51,902 nucleotides of DNA from Adhaeribacter rhizoryzae (GTDB lineage Bacteria; Bacteroidota; Bacteroidia; Cytophagales; Hymenobacteraceae), in NCBI RefSeq assembly GCF_008629685.1, contig NZ_VWSF01000034.1, positions 1-51,902 on the forward strand, given 5' to 3'. Under the pieces are notes generated by a model, which was given only the letters and a program-made list of their open reading frames with translations, was not told the origin of the DNA and did not search any database. Shown here one piece after another: positions 15,999 to 24,872 of the stretch. Numbering within the stretch: the first letter of the stretch is position 1; every line of letters starts with the position of its first letter. The position numbers and the translations under genes are program-made.

Positions 15999-17753
15999 TT
16001 ATTTATTATTTGCGTTTTTAAGATGCGACTGATTAGTTGGCCGAAGCGCCCGAAACCCTTGTGTTAGTAATTTTCCCCGCATTTCTACGTTAACTGGTAA
16101 AGCATAAGTACACGGCAAGGGCGCATTCCAACACATGAAGCCTTGCGCCGGCATCCAGATTATGGTATTATTTAGCTTAACTTTTTTTAGAGTTACTTCT
16201 GGTTGTTTAGCCGGCAAAATTAAGCGGCTTCGGAAAATAGTTTGCTGGTGCCGGGCTACATAAACGGCATCGCGTAAATTATTTAGCCACCAGAGCGCAA
16301 ATAATAGTAAAACCAACCGATTTAAAATGGTAAATACCGACGCTTTAAGTGTAGTTAAAGCTAAATATATTGGGTAAAAAGCACTAATAAACAAGAAAGT
16401 AGAGCCAAACCGAATACTGGGAGCCAGCCAAAACCAATAAACCACGCACCCATAGTTAATGAGCCAGAGTAAATAATGCCGTTTAAGTAACTCAGACGAA
16501 AACCGGCGGCGGAAACCTGGTAGCAAGCCCAGAGCCATTAGCAGCGGCGAAAATAAGGCAGCCGTTAATAAAATTTGTTCGGTGGGGGAGTGGTCCTGGA
16601 ACCAAATGGGTACCCATTCCTGAAATTTTAAATCCAAAATACCTTTCCAATCCGGGGAAAGCAAAATAGCCACGCTGTGCACCATGTCTTTCTCATCCTG
16701 TACCAATTGGCGGGGTACTTCCCAATCAAAAGCAAAAAGATCCAGTGCCGGTAAAGGAAAAATCAGGTAACCCGATAAAACAACGTTCCGGATAAGCCAC
16801 GGCAGCACTATCCAGCTAAAAGAAGCAACCAAAAATAAGAGCCACTTGCGGTTTATTTTAATAGAACCAATATACCCTAAGTAAAAAATAAAACCCAAAG
16901 CCGGCGCCACCGATAGTTTTACGGTAACGCAGGTTAGAAGCAGCAAAATTAGCGCGGCCGGGTAAAAACTGTTTACCTGGTTGGTTGGCGGTTGGGCAGT
17001 TTGCAACAGCAGCAAAAATATAAAAGCCACCAAGATAGCCGCTGGTATATCGGGTGTGGGCGACGACAGCCAAACGTTAAAAAAATACAAGTTAAGCCAG
17101 AACAGGGCCGCTAAAAACAAGCCGATTTTGTTATTACGCTTTTCGCGGAAATTCTGAAATAGGTAAGCCAGGGTAATGAAGCCAAAAAGTAAAACCAGGT
17201 AGCTGTTTAGCGCAAAAATTGGCTGCCCAACTAAAGCAGAAAAAGAAAACAGCGCCGACCATAAAAAGTAGCTGGAGTTAAAAGCATACCGGCCGGCCAG
17301 ATTGCCCAAGCCCGGTATAACTTTATACTGCTCAATCCACTTAATGCTTTGGGTATGGTAAATGCCTGAATCGTCGTTGACGGGCGTGGTAGTAGCCAGG
17401 TAACTTACGTAAAGCAGCAGTAAGCCGCCCCAGATAAGCCAGGCAAAATAATGCGCTTTCATTTTACCCCACCCCGTTAGCAGGTAGCGCAGGTATATTT
17501 TGCGTTTATAAATGCTATAACCCGCCGCCAGCAAACCTATGCCAATAGGCAAGCCAATATTTAACGGCCAGAATAAAGATAAACAAGCGGCTAAGCTATT
17601 TAAAACACAAAGCCCGGTTAAACTCAACAGGTAAGCCGGCGGCAAAGGCGAGTTAGTAGTATTTTTTTCTGGTTTAAATATTTCGTACAAAAACAGCCCG
17701 CCGGTAAAGCTGATGAAAAAAATATAAAGCCAGGATAGAAGAAGCGCTACCAA
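15999..17753 (-). CDS. Polytopic membrane protein, possibly LIC_10190-like
   Basis: A 584-residue protein with about 12-14 hydrophobic segments and a hydrophilic C-terminal tail of about 90 residues. A loop near residues 125-150 contains 'TPVNDDSGIYHTQSIKWIEQYKVIPGLGNL', with an acidic pair and His-Thr-Gln. This resembles the first periplasmic loop of GT-C glycosyltransferases and of the LIC_10190 family of membrane proteins. A role in glycan assembly is possible but unproved. It lies immediately upstream of dtd on the same strand. The link to the cluster beginning near 24.4 kb, if any, is functional rather than positional. Confidence 0.55.
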   Translation of the reverse strand: MVALLLSWLYIFFISFTGGLFLYEIFKPEKNTTNSPLPPAYLLSLTGLCVLNSLAACLSLFWPLNIGLPIGIGLLAAGYSIYKRKIYLRYLLTGWGKMKAHYFAWLIWGGLLLLYVSYLATTTPVNDDSGIYHTQSIKWIEQYKVIPGLGNLAGRYAFNSSYFLWSALFSFSALVGQPIFALNSYLVLLFGFITLAYLFQNFREKRNNKIGLFLAALFWLNLYFFNVWLSSPTPDIPAAILVAFIFLLLLQTAQPPTNQVNSFYPAALILLLLTCVTVKLSVAPALGFIFYLGYIGSIKINRKWLLFLVASFSWIVLPWLIRNVVLSGYLIFPLPALDLFAFDWEVPRQLVQDEKDMVHSVAILLSPDWKGILDLKFQEWVPIWFQDHSPTEQILLTAALFSPLLMALGLLPGFRRRFSSELLKRHYLLWLINYGCVVYWFWLAPSIRFGSTFLFISAFYPIYLALTTLKASVFTILNRLVLLLFALWWLNNLRDAVYVARHQQTIFRSRLILPAKQPEVTLKKVKLNNTIIWMPAQGFMCWNAPLPCTYALPVNVEMRGKLLTQGFRALRPTNQSHLKNANNK

Positions 17754-17967
17754 AAAGTTTTTTATACCGGTTAAATAAACCGAAAGATAAATAAAAGAAT
17801 ATAATAATATAATCGGGAAGCAGCGTGCGAGGTATGCAGCTTACTTTACAGCAATATAGCCGGGCATTAAAGCCAAAACCTTAAATATTGCAGCACGCCT
17901 GCCCAACTATTTAAAATAAATTCAGTTAGTTATTTTAATTATTTTTGCGGGTTATTTATTCTGTTGG

Positions 17968-20697
17968 ATGCCGAAGAAACTACTTTTCTATTCTTTTGGA
18001 TTGCTGGTGCTGGTAATTGCCGGTATGTATGGCTTTACCAAATGGACCGAATCAAGAGAAAAAGTAAACTTATGGACGCTGGTACCCGAAGATGCCGTGT
18101 TTGTGATAGAATCGTCGGGGCACGACAGCTTGTTGCAGCGTATTCAGGAATCTGATTTGTGGAATAATATTGCTTCGGTGCGGGCAATAGAAGCCATTAG
18201 CGAAAATATTGCGCAGCTCGATAGCCTTTCGGGTGGCCGCAAAGAAGGCGCTTCGCGTTTTTTAAAACGCAAATCCTTGCTCACCTCGCTACATGTGGTT
18301 AGTAAAACCAATTTCGATTTTGTGTTTTATATTCCGGTAAATACCGTTGGCGAACACCGGTTTATCAGGTCGTTGGTCGATAACATAGCCAAAAGCCCCG
18401 ATTTTGAAGAAACATCCGAAGAATACCAGCAAATGCAGATTTTACATACCAAAAATGTAATTAACGGCGATAGCTTTTCTTTTTTTACTTATCACAACAA
18501 CCTAATAATTAGCGCCAACCCCGAATTAATAAAAGAAATAATCCGGAAAGTAAACCGCAAACAGCTAACCTCGCCGGCCGCCGAATACGAAAGCATTAAT
18601 TACCTGAGTCAGCCCGATGTATTTGCGCATGTTTTTGTGAATTACCGGCATTTACCGCAGTTTTTAAATATTTTTCTGGCCGATGCCCTCGAACCCGAAA
18701 TAACGTATCTGGCTAGTTTGTGCCGCAGCAGCATGCTGGGTTTTAAGCACCAGCGCGGTAAAATATTCCTGAATGGCTTTTCGAACCCCGAGCCGCTGGC
18801 CGAATCTTTTTACAGCCGCATAAAAGAGCAGCAACCAAAGCCATTTTTGTTGCGCAATTTTTTACCCACCCGCACGGCTTTGCTCTTAACCTTTGGCCTG
18901 GATCGCCTGACTAACTTTAAACATATTCTGGCCGAAGATAAAAACACGAACTGGCCCGCCCGCCAGGTTATTCTGGCCGATAGCCTGACCCGCACGTTCC
19001 GGAACGAACTAGCCGTGGCGTACCTTACCACCGATGGCAAAGCAGGTGAGGCCGAAAAAGTAATATTTGTGCAGGGCGATAATCCGGCCAAAACCAACGG
19101 TATTTTAAATGCTATTATTAAAGAAAGCATTGCCGGTGCAGCGCCCGGCTCGGAGTGGGAAGTGGCGGGTAATTATACCATTAAACAAATTCCGGTACCA
19201 CAGTTTCCCTTGTTATTGTTCGGGTCGGTGGCGCAAGGTTTTGAAGCATGTTATGTTGTGCAGGTAGATAATTATTTGGTGTTTGGGAAAAGTGTAAATG
19301 CCCTGCGCCAGGTATTAACCGATATTCAGCAGCAAAACGTTTGGGCCAATAACGAGCGGATGAAAGCTTTCCTGGAAAATACGCAGCAGGAAACCAACTT
19401 TAGTGTGTACCTCGATGCCGATTTAATATGGCGCATTTTGCGAAACAACGTCCGCGAAAAACAACAAAGCAGCTTGCTCCGCCACGAAACCCTGATTAAA
19501 TACTTCAGCCAGTTGGCCCTGCAATACAGCCGGCAAGAAGACCAATATTATACCAGCCTGGTAGTTACCCACCCCGTAGCCACAGATACTGTTTCGCGCG
19601 AAATCCAAACCTTTAAACCGCAGTACAAGAGTAGTTTTGGCAGCGAATTAATTTCGGCACCTTTCCTGATGAATAGAAGCGTGGGCGGCGCTTCCCGCAT
19701 TCTGGTTCAGGATTCATCGTTAACCTTACATGCTTTACGCGATAATGGGCAAATTGCCTGGTCCGATTCTTTGGTAGATAAAATTTTAGAACCTGTTTAC
19801 CCGGTTACTTTTGGCAGCGATAAACGGGTAAAATATTTGTTTTCCAGCCGCAATATTATTCATTGCCTCGACCAGAACGGCCGCGATATTCAAAACTTCC
19901 CGTTTAATTTACCCGATTCGGTGCAGGTGCAGCGGCTAACCTTATTGCCGGAAAATAATGGTTTGTTTTTGGTACAAGACCAATACGGGCAATTATTTAT
20001 GTTTGATATGGTGGGAAATTTACAGCCCGGTTGGGGACCCAAGCAAGTGGGCAGCCCCTTAGCCGCGGCCCCGCAATATTACAACGTAAACGGGCGGGAA
20101 GTAATTTTAACGCTGCACCAAAACGGCTACGTGTATGCTTTTAACCTGAACGGCCAACCTTACCCGGGTTTCCCGTTGGCTGTTGAAGGTAATTTCTCGG
20201 CGGGCGTATTTGCTAAAATTGGCAAAACTTTCCGAGCCAGCCAGGTTACTGCCGTTACCACCAATGGCAATATTTTAACCTTTAACCTGGCCGGGCAAGT
20301 ACAGCAGCGCCAAAAATTACCGGCTAGCAATCAACCTGCCGAATACCAATTGGTGGCAGAACCCCAGGGCAAATCTTATATTGTGGTGCGGCAGGAGCCA
20401 GGCCAAATTAGTTTGTACAGCCAAACCCGGAAATTATTGCTCCAGAAAAATTTTATTACCTCTTCGCCCAAACTAATACAATATTTCGATTTTGGTACGC
20501 TCAACCGTATTTACGCAATAACCGAAACTGGCCCCGCTAAACTTTACCTCTATAACTACCGCGCCCGGTTAATTGGCGGCCAGCCCCTACCCAATAAATT
20601 ACCCGTAGCTTTAGAATATAGAGAAGCTACCCAGACTTACACTTTATATTCTGCCCAAGGCAAAGAGCTGCACAAATTCTGGTTCCGGGATAAATAA
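17968..20697 (+). CDS. Large membrane-anchored protein, DUF3352-like with propeller-like C-terminus
   Basis: A 909-residue protein with one N-terminal membrane anchor (about residues 4-24) and a long periplasmic or extracellular body. Residues about 35-560 look like the DUF3352 type ('LVPEDAVFVIESSGHDSLLQRIQ', 'LLTSLHVVSKTNFDFVFYIPV'). The last 300 residues have repeated strand-turn motifs with 'G' and 'W' ('ALRDNGQIAWSDSLVDKILEPVYPV', 'DQNGRDIQNFPFNLPDSVQV', 'NLNGQPYPGFPLAV') resembling PQQ-type or NHL-type propeller blades. Function is unknown. A TATTTTTG box at 17940-17947 could be its -7 promoter element. It stands alone on the plus strand. Confidence 0.65.
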   Translation: MPKKLLFYSFGLLVLVIAGMYGFTKWTESREKVNLWTLVPEDAVFVIESSGHDSLLQRIQESDLWNNIASVRAIEAISENIAQLDSLSGGRKEGASRFLKRKSLLTSLHVVSKTNFDFVFYIPVNTVGEHRFIRSLVDNIAKSPDFEETSEEYQQMQILHTKNVINGDSFSFFTYHNNLIISANPELIKEIIRKVNRKQLTSPAAEYESINYLSQPDVFAHVFVNYRHLPQFLNIFLADALEPEITYLASLCRSSMLGFKHQRGKIFLNGFSNPEPLAESFYSRIKEQQPKPFLLRNFLPTRTALLLTFGLDRLTNFKHILAEDKNTNWPARQVILADSLTRTFRNELAVAYLTTDGKAGEAEKVIFVQGDNPAKTNGILNAIIKESIAGAAPGSEWEVAGNYTIKQIPVPQFPLLLFGSVAQGFEACYVVQVDNYLVFGKSVNALRQVLTDIQQQNVWANNERMKAFLENTQQETNFSVYLDADLIWRILRNNVREKQQSSLLRHETLIKYFSQLALQYSRQEDQYYTSLVVTHPVATDTVSREIQTFKPQYKSSFGSELISAPFLMNRSVGGASRILVQDSSLTLHALRDNGQIAWSDSLVDKILEPVYPVTFGSDKRVKYLFSSRNIIHCLDQNGRDIQNFPFNLPDSVQVQRLTLLPENNGLFLVQDQYGQLFMFDMVGNLQPGWGPKQVGSPLAAAPQYYNVNGREVILTLHQNGYVYAFNLNGQPYPGFPLAVEGNFSAGVFAKIGKTFRASQVTAVTTNGNILTFNLAGQVQQRQKLPASNQPAEYQLVAEPQGKSYIVVRQEPGQISLYSQTRKLLLQKNFITSSPKLIQYFDFGTLNRIYAITETGPAKLYLYNYRARLIGGQPLPNKLPVALEYREATQTYTLYSAQGKELHKFWFRDK

Positions 20698-20718
20698 ACT
20701 GGATTATATATTTGCCAA

Positions 20719-20752
20719 ACTACTTGCTGGTGCAAACACACAGCAAGGGCAA
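20719..20752 (+). repeat. 34-bp dispersed hairpin repeat, copy B
   Basis: This copy matches the reverse complement of 2151-2184 at about 31 of 34 positions. TTGCTG pairs with CAGCAA across a short loop. It lies 22 bases after the stop of the 909-residue gene and could also act in RNA 3'-end formation. A TATATTTG box directly precedes it at 20707-20714. Confidence 0.65.
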
Positions 20753-20850
20753 ATGTTCATCAGATTAATAAATTGCTTAATAGCTTCAGAAGATAAAAAG
20801 AAAATAATACGGCGGAATTTTGGGAATCAAGCTTTAAAGATAAACAAACC

Positions 20851-21450
20851 ATGTGGGGGTTTGAACCCGCAGATTCGGCTGTGGCAGCAGCAGCGTTGTT
20901 TAAAGAAAATGAGCTTAGCAAAATTTTAATTCCGGGGTTTGGCTATGGCCGAAACGCAAAAGTTTTTACTGATAATGGATTTGAGGTTACCGGAATTGAG
21001 ATTTCAGAAACGGCAATTAACTTAGCAAAGAAGCACTACGGCAATAAGGTAAAAATATATCATGGCGCGGTAAGTGCGATGCCGTTTGACGAGGAAGTAT
21101 ACGATGATATTTTTTGTTATGCTTTAATTCATTTATTAAACGCACAAGAGCGCATAAAGCTAATAAAGGCTTGTTACGGGCAACTTAAACCTAACGGTTA
21201 CATGGTATTTGTGGCCATTTCGAAGCAGGATAAAGCTTATGCCCAAGGAAAAAAATTAAGTAAAGACAGATTTTTATCCAGGCATGGCGTAAAACTTTTC
21301 TTTTATGATGCAGCATCAGTAGAGAAAGAATTTGGCAAATACGGCTTAACTGAAGTAAAAGAAATAAGTGAACCGGCCAAAAATACGGAGAATAAGTCCG
21401 CTCAAATATTCTGGCAAATAACCTGTAAAAAGAAGGCTTTACCAGTATGA
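20851..21450 (+). CDS. Class I SAM-dependent methyltransferase
   Basis: A 199-residue Rossmann-fold methyltransferase. The SAM-binding glycine motif is 'ILIPGFGYGRNAKVF', the acidic ribose-binding residue follows in 'VTGIEISETAINLA', and the post-motif 'MPFDEEVYDDIFCYALIHLL' fits the fold. The substrate is unknown; the family is widespread in Bacteroidota and Firmicutes. The frame upstream of the ATG stays open for 18 codons and reads EFWESSFKDKQT immediately before 'MWGFEP', which looks like the conserved family N-terminus. No ATG, GTG or TTG is found before an in-frame TAA at 20794-20796. The start codon may have been lost, or an unusual one is used. Confidence 0.75.
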   Translation: MWGFEPADSAVAAAALFKENELSKILIPGFGYGRNAKVFTDNGFEVTGIEISETAINLAKKHYGNKVKIYHGAVSAMPFDEEVYDDIFCYALIHLLNAQERIKLIKACYGQLKPNGYMVFVAISKQDKAYAQGKKLSKDRFLSRHGVKLFFYDAASVEKEFGKYGLTEVKEISEPAKNTENKSAQIFWQITCKKKALPV

Positions 21451-21498
21451 ATCTGTTTTACGCCAATTTCAAAAGTTGTTTTTTAAAGTCGGTTATTA

Positions 21499-22629
21499 TT
21501 AACCCGACCAGCTCAACCAACCTTTGCGCCAGAAAAAATAAAGCTGAACCAATACCAGTAAACCCATCGCGCTGAGTACAATAATGTAACCGTACGGGTG
21601 GTACAACTCGGGCATATTTAATTTATTAACGCCGCCGTGCGGATTCTCGCGCGAAAAATTCATGCCGTACAAACTCGCAAAAAAGCTCAACGGAATAAAA
21701 ATGCTCGAAATAATAGTAAGCACTTTCATGATTTCGTTCATGCGGTTGCTTACGTTCGATAAATAGAGTTCCGTGAGGTTGCCAATCATTTCGCGGTAAT
21801 TATCAATTAATTCTATTACCTGAATGGTATGGTCCGAAGCGTCTTTAAAATAAGGCTGCATTTCTTCGTCGGGCACCATGTCCTCGTCGCGGAGCATTTC
21901 GTTTATTTTATCGCGCTCCGACCAGGCAATGCGGCGCAGTTTGTTTACTTCGCGCCGGATGTTCAGAATCTGGTTTAAGGTTTTTTTATCTGGTTGCTCA
22001 AATAAACTATCTTCCAGCGACTCTATGTATTCGCCTATCTGTACCAATACCACGAAATAATTATCGATAACCACATCCATAATGGCGTAAGCCAGGTACA
22101 AAACCGGCCTTTTGCGAAGCACACCTTTGCCGGCTTTAATGCGCTCCCGCAGCACATCAAGGCAATCTTCGTAATCGCTCTGGAAAGTTATTACACAATT
22201 AGTACCGGTGAAAATGGAAAGCTGGTCGTCGTTGATGCACTTATCTTTGGTGAAATTTATCATCCGGGAAATAATAAACAATCGGCCATCATCTTCTTCT
22301 ACTTTGGGGCGTTGGTAGTCGTTTATTACATCTTCCATTTGCAACGGATGAATATCAAAATCCAGAATAAATTTTTCGAGCAAAGGCAGGTCGGCGTAGC
22401 CCCGTACATCTATCCAGTGGCGGGCATGGGGGTGTTGCTGGTAAAACTGGAAAAGTTCTTCGTAGGTACTAAATTCGTTTTCCGCGATAAAGTCTTTATC
22501 GAACGACAATAAAATTAAGCGCGGTTTTAAAGCGCCGGCCGGCACGTATAAATAGCCCGGCTTGCGCCCTACTTTATTGGCGGCAATGGTTTGTTGCAAA
22601 ACTTTTGGTTTTAATTTATGAGTATCCAT
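21499..22629 (-). CDS. corA: CorA-family magnesium/cobalt transporter
   Basis: A pentameric divalent-cation channel of the inner membrane. The 376-residue protein has a soluble N-terminal domain, a long stalk helix (about residues 240-320), and two C-terminal membrane helices. The pore signature 'FFASLYGMNF' with G-M-N follows TM1, and the C-terminus is short and basic ('FFWRKGWLSW'). The intracellular gating region has acidic residues typical of Mg-sensing ('LQMEDVINDYQRPKVEEDDGRLFII'). The gene is monocistronic; the 3' end faces the methyltransferase gene, with about 50 bases between. Confidence 0.95.
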   Translation of the reverse strand: MDTHKLKPKVLQQTIAANKVGRKPGYLYVPAGALKPRLILLSFDKDFIAENEFSTYEELFQFYQQHPHARHWIDVRGYADLPLLEKFILDFDIHPLQMEDVINDYQRPKVEEDDGRLFIISRMINFTKDKCINDDQLSIFTGTNCVITFQSDYEDCLDVLRERIKAGKGVLRKRPVLYLAYAIMDVVIDNYFVVLVQIGEYIESLEDSLFEQPDKKTLNQILNIRREVNKLRRIAWSERDKINEMLRDEDMVPDEEMQPYFKDASDHTIQVIELIDNYREMIGNLTELYLSNVSNRMNEIMKVLTIISSIFIPLSFFASLYGMNFSRENPHGGVNKLNMPELYHPYGYIIVLSAMGLLVLVQLYFFWRKGWLSWSG

Positions 22630-22775
22630 GCGGGTGCGGATATTTTATGGCAAGCTTTACGCAATATAACTACTGTTGGCTAACTTCTTTACCCTGCTTT
22701 TAAGATTAATTATCCGGCGCAAATTAAGAGGTCGGTCTTCTGAAATTATCTCTAGGTGGTTTTAAAAACAGGCTT

Positions 22776-23381
22776 TTAAAGAATTTGCACGCGGGCTAAA
22801 CCGGTAAGTTTGCCCATTATTTCTGTTTGCAAATTTTTCCGGACGCTGAGCGTAAGGCGGCAATTAATATTAAAATCCTGGCTGAGCATTGGGAGCTTGT
22901 ATTCTTTAATCAGGCTCATGATGGGGTTCATTTGCTCATAATCGAAGAATATTTCTAAAGTTACCGTTTCTACTTTTTCTATTTTTTCGGCTGCTTTTAA
23001 GGCTTCGGCGGCGGCGGTGCGGTAAGCCGTTATCAGGCCACTTACACCCAGTTTTATGCCCCCAAAATACCGGATTACCACCACCAAAATATTGGTTAAC
23101 CCCGCCGAGCGGATTTGGCCCAGAATTGGGTCGCCGGCCGAATGGTTGGGTTCGCCGTCGTCGTTGGCGCGGTATTGGTGGCCGCCGGTGCCTAGTTGGT
23201 AAGCGTAGCAATGGTGGCGGGCATCAAAATATTCTTTTCGTAACCCAGCTAAAATATTCTTAATTTCTTCCTCGGAACTTACCGGGTACGCATACGCCAG
23301 AAACTTACTGCCTTTCTCTTTGTAAATGCCTTCGGCGGGTGCGGCAATGGTCAGGTAAACGTCGGAGCTTGCTTCGGGCAT
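22776..23381 (-). CDS. yigZ: YigZ/IMPACT family protein (UPF0029)
   Basis: A 201-residue protein with an N-terminal UPF0029 domain and a C-terminal DUF1949 domain. The signature 'FDARHHCYAYQLG' then 'ANDDGEPNHSAGDPILGQIRSAGLTNILVVVIRYFGGIKLGVSGLITAYRTAA' is complete. The DUF1949 part (about residues 140-200) has a ferredoxin-like fold found in EF-G. The biochemical role is uncertain; a link to translation is assumed from eukaryotic IMPACT. It begins just 2 bases after the stop of the EamA-transporter gene upstream, so the two share a transcript. Confidence 0.93.
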   Translation of the reverse strand: MPEASSDVYLTIAAPAEGIYKEKGSKFLAYAYPVSSEEEIKNILAGLRKEYFDARHHCYAYQLGTGGHQYRANDDGEPNHSAGDPILGQIRSAGLTNILVVVIRYFGGIKLGVSGLITAYRTAAAEALKAAEKIEKVETVTLEIFFDYEQMNPIMSLIKEYKLPMLSQDFNINCRLTLSVRKNLQTEIMGKLTGLARVQIL

Positions 23382-23383
23382 TA

Positions 23384-24301
23384 TTATTTCGTGGTTAAAT
23401 ATTCGCTAATTTCCTGGTACGATAATAATACCAACGCCAGCACGGCTGCCGCTACGCCCGCTAAATTAACCCGTGATAAACGCTCCTTAAATAATATATA
23501 GGCCGCTACCATACCTAGCAAAATAATACAGATATTAATAACCGGGTACAAAAAAGCGCCGTCGTTGTTAAACGCACTCAAGCTTTTGAGTAAAAAGTAA
23601 ATAGAAAAATAATTAGGAATACCCAGCACCACACCACCCACCAGGCTTCTGAAATTAAACAAATTTCTTTTAAATATTGCCTGGTAAAGTAATATTAAAG
23701 TACCCAGCGTGGCACTGGTGGCAAAGGAAAAAGTGGTAAAAACGCCGGCCTCGGCTGAAGTTAAGTAATAATGATTGGTGTAGTTAATGAGCGCATCGCC
23801 TATGCCGGAAAAAAAGAATATTAATAAAGGTAAGGCCAAACTAGCCAACGCCGGTTTAGTTGCATCTGCTTCGGCGTTAGAACGGGCGGGCAAAGAAGAA
23901 AGCATAATAGCTATTAAAGCCACGCCCATGCCCAAATAATTAAGCCAGGAGTAATTTTTTAAATTATTCTGCAGAACCAGCAAGCTTACCAGAACCGGAA
24001 TTACGAGCGATATTTTAGAAGCTACCGAGGCGGCGGTTACACCCACGCGCTGCGCCGTAATGGCAATGAGGTAAAAAGTAAAAATAAACAAAGAACCCAA
24101 GAGCAACGCAAAAGAGAACCACTTTGTTTCTAGTACCTGGTTAAGCGCTGGCACCGGCGAAAACTGAAGAAAACCAACCACGGTGCAGGTAATATAATTA
24201 ACTACAATGGCCGGAAACGTGGGTACCCGGAATATTTCGTAAAATTTAAAAGTTAGTATTAAAAATACCGTACAGCTTACGCATGCCAAAAGGTAAATCA
24301 T
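23384..24301 (-). CDS. EamA/DMT-superfamily transporter
   Basis: A 305-residue protein with 10 transmembrane helices in two similar halves, as usual for the drug/metabolite transporter superfamily. Typical stretches are 'FAGVVVNYI'-like text in the first half ('TFPAIVVNYITCTVVGFLQF'), 'ASVASKISLVIPVLVSLLVL' and, in the second half, 'PVINICIILLGMVAAYILFKERLSRVNLAGVAAAVLALVLLSY'. The K-E-R-L motif before the last helix is standard. The substrate is not predictable. It forms an operon with yigZ (2-base gap). It is divergent from the sugar-isomerase gene at 24417. Confidence 0.88.
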   Translation of the reverse strand: MIYLLACVSCTVFLILTFKFYEIFRVPTFPAIVVNYITCTVVGFLQFSPVPALNQVLETKWFSFALLLGSLFIFTFYLIAITAQRVGVTAASVASKISLVIPVLVSLLVLQNNLKNYSWLNYLGMGVALIAIMLSSLPARSNAEADATKPALASLALPLLIFFFSGIGDALINYTNHYYLTSAEAGVFTTFSFATSATLGTLILLYQAIFKRNLFNFRSLVGGVVLGIPNYFSIYFLLKSLSAFNNDGAFLYPVINICIILLGMVAAYILFKERLSRVNLAGVAAAVLALVLLSYQEISEYLTTK

Positions 24302-24416
24302 AAATTTAAATTAGCTTTTTGCTTTCTAGCCCGAGTTTACTTGTTTGATCAAACCTAGTATTTATTCTCGGCCGTAAATCCGGAATCTGTGTTAATTTTG
24401 CGCTGAAACTGTAAAG

Positions 24417-24842
24417 ATGGCGCAAAATATTCCGGCAAAGGTACCTAAGGTAATTAAATTTGATGCAATCGGCTCAGCAACCGAAGGCTTCCTGTTTTCG
24501 ACGCAGGCGGCCGAAAAAGTGCCTTTTAGCGTAAGACGCACTTTCTGGTTGCAAGGCGTACCGGAAAATTATACCCGTGGCCACCACGCGCATTACACTA
24601 CCCAAGAAGTACTAATTCCGTTACAAGGCAGCATTATTGTTACTACCCAAAGTGCCGCCGGCGAACAAATATTCACTTTAGATTATCCGGATGCTGGCTT
24701 GTATATTCCGGCGCTTTGCTGGGTTACTTTAAATTTTTCGCCGGAAGCCTTGCTGTTGTGTTTGGCCTCTACAGATTATAACGAGAAGGATTATATTCGG
24801 GATTACGAGGAGTTCCGGCGGATTTGTTTAGCTTCGGGGTAA
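24417..24842 (+). CDS. fdtA: FdtA/QdtA-type sugar 3,4-ketoisomerase (WxcM-like cupin)
   Basis: A single cupin domain of 141 residues. FdtA-type enzymes convert dTDP-4-keto-6-deoxyglucose to the 3-keto isomer, ahead of transamination to amino sugars of surface glycans. The catalytic pair of the family is present as His57 and His59 in 'RGHHAHYTTQEVLIPLQGSI'. Family members usually have Lys after the second His; here it is Tyr60. No FdtB-like aminotransferase follows, so the product could be acted on by enzymes elsewhere, or this may be a non-canonical member. A TAATTTTG box at 24393-24400 is the likely -7 element. It heads the glycan cluster. Confidence 0.85.
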   Translation: MAQNIPAKVPKVIKFDAIGSATEGFLFSTQAAEKVPFSVRRTFWLQGVPENYTRGHHAHYTTQEVLIPLQGSIIVTTQSAAGEQIFTLDYPDAGLYIPALCWVTLNFSPEALLLCLASTDYNEKDYIRDYEEFRRICLASG

Positions 24843-24872
24843 TATTTACGCCTTATCTGCCGCTCCTAAAAC

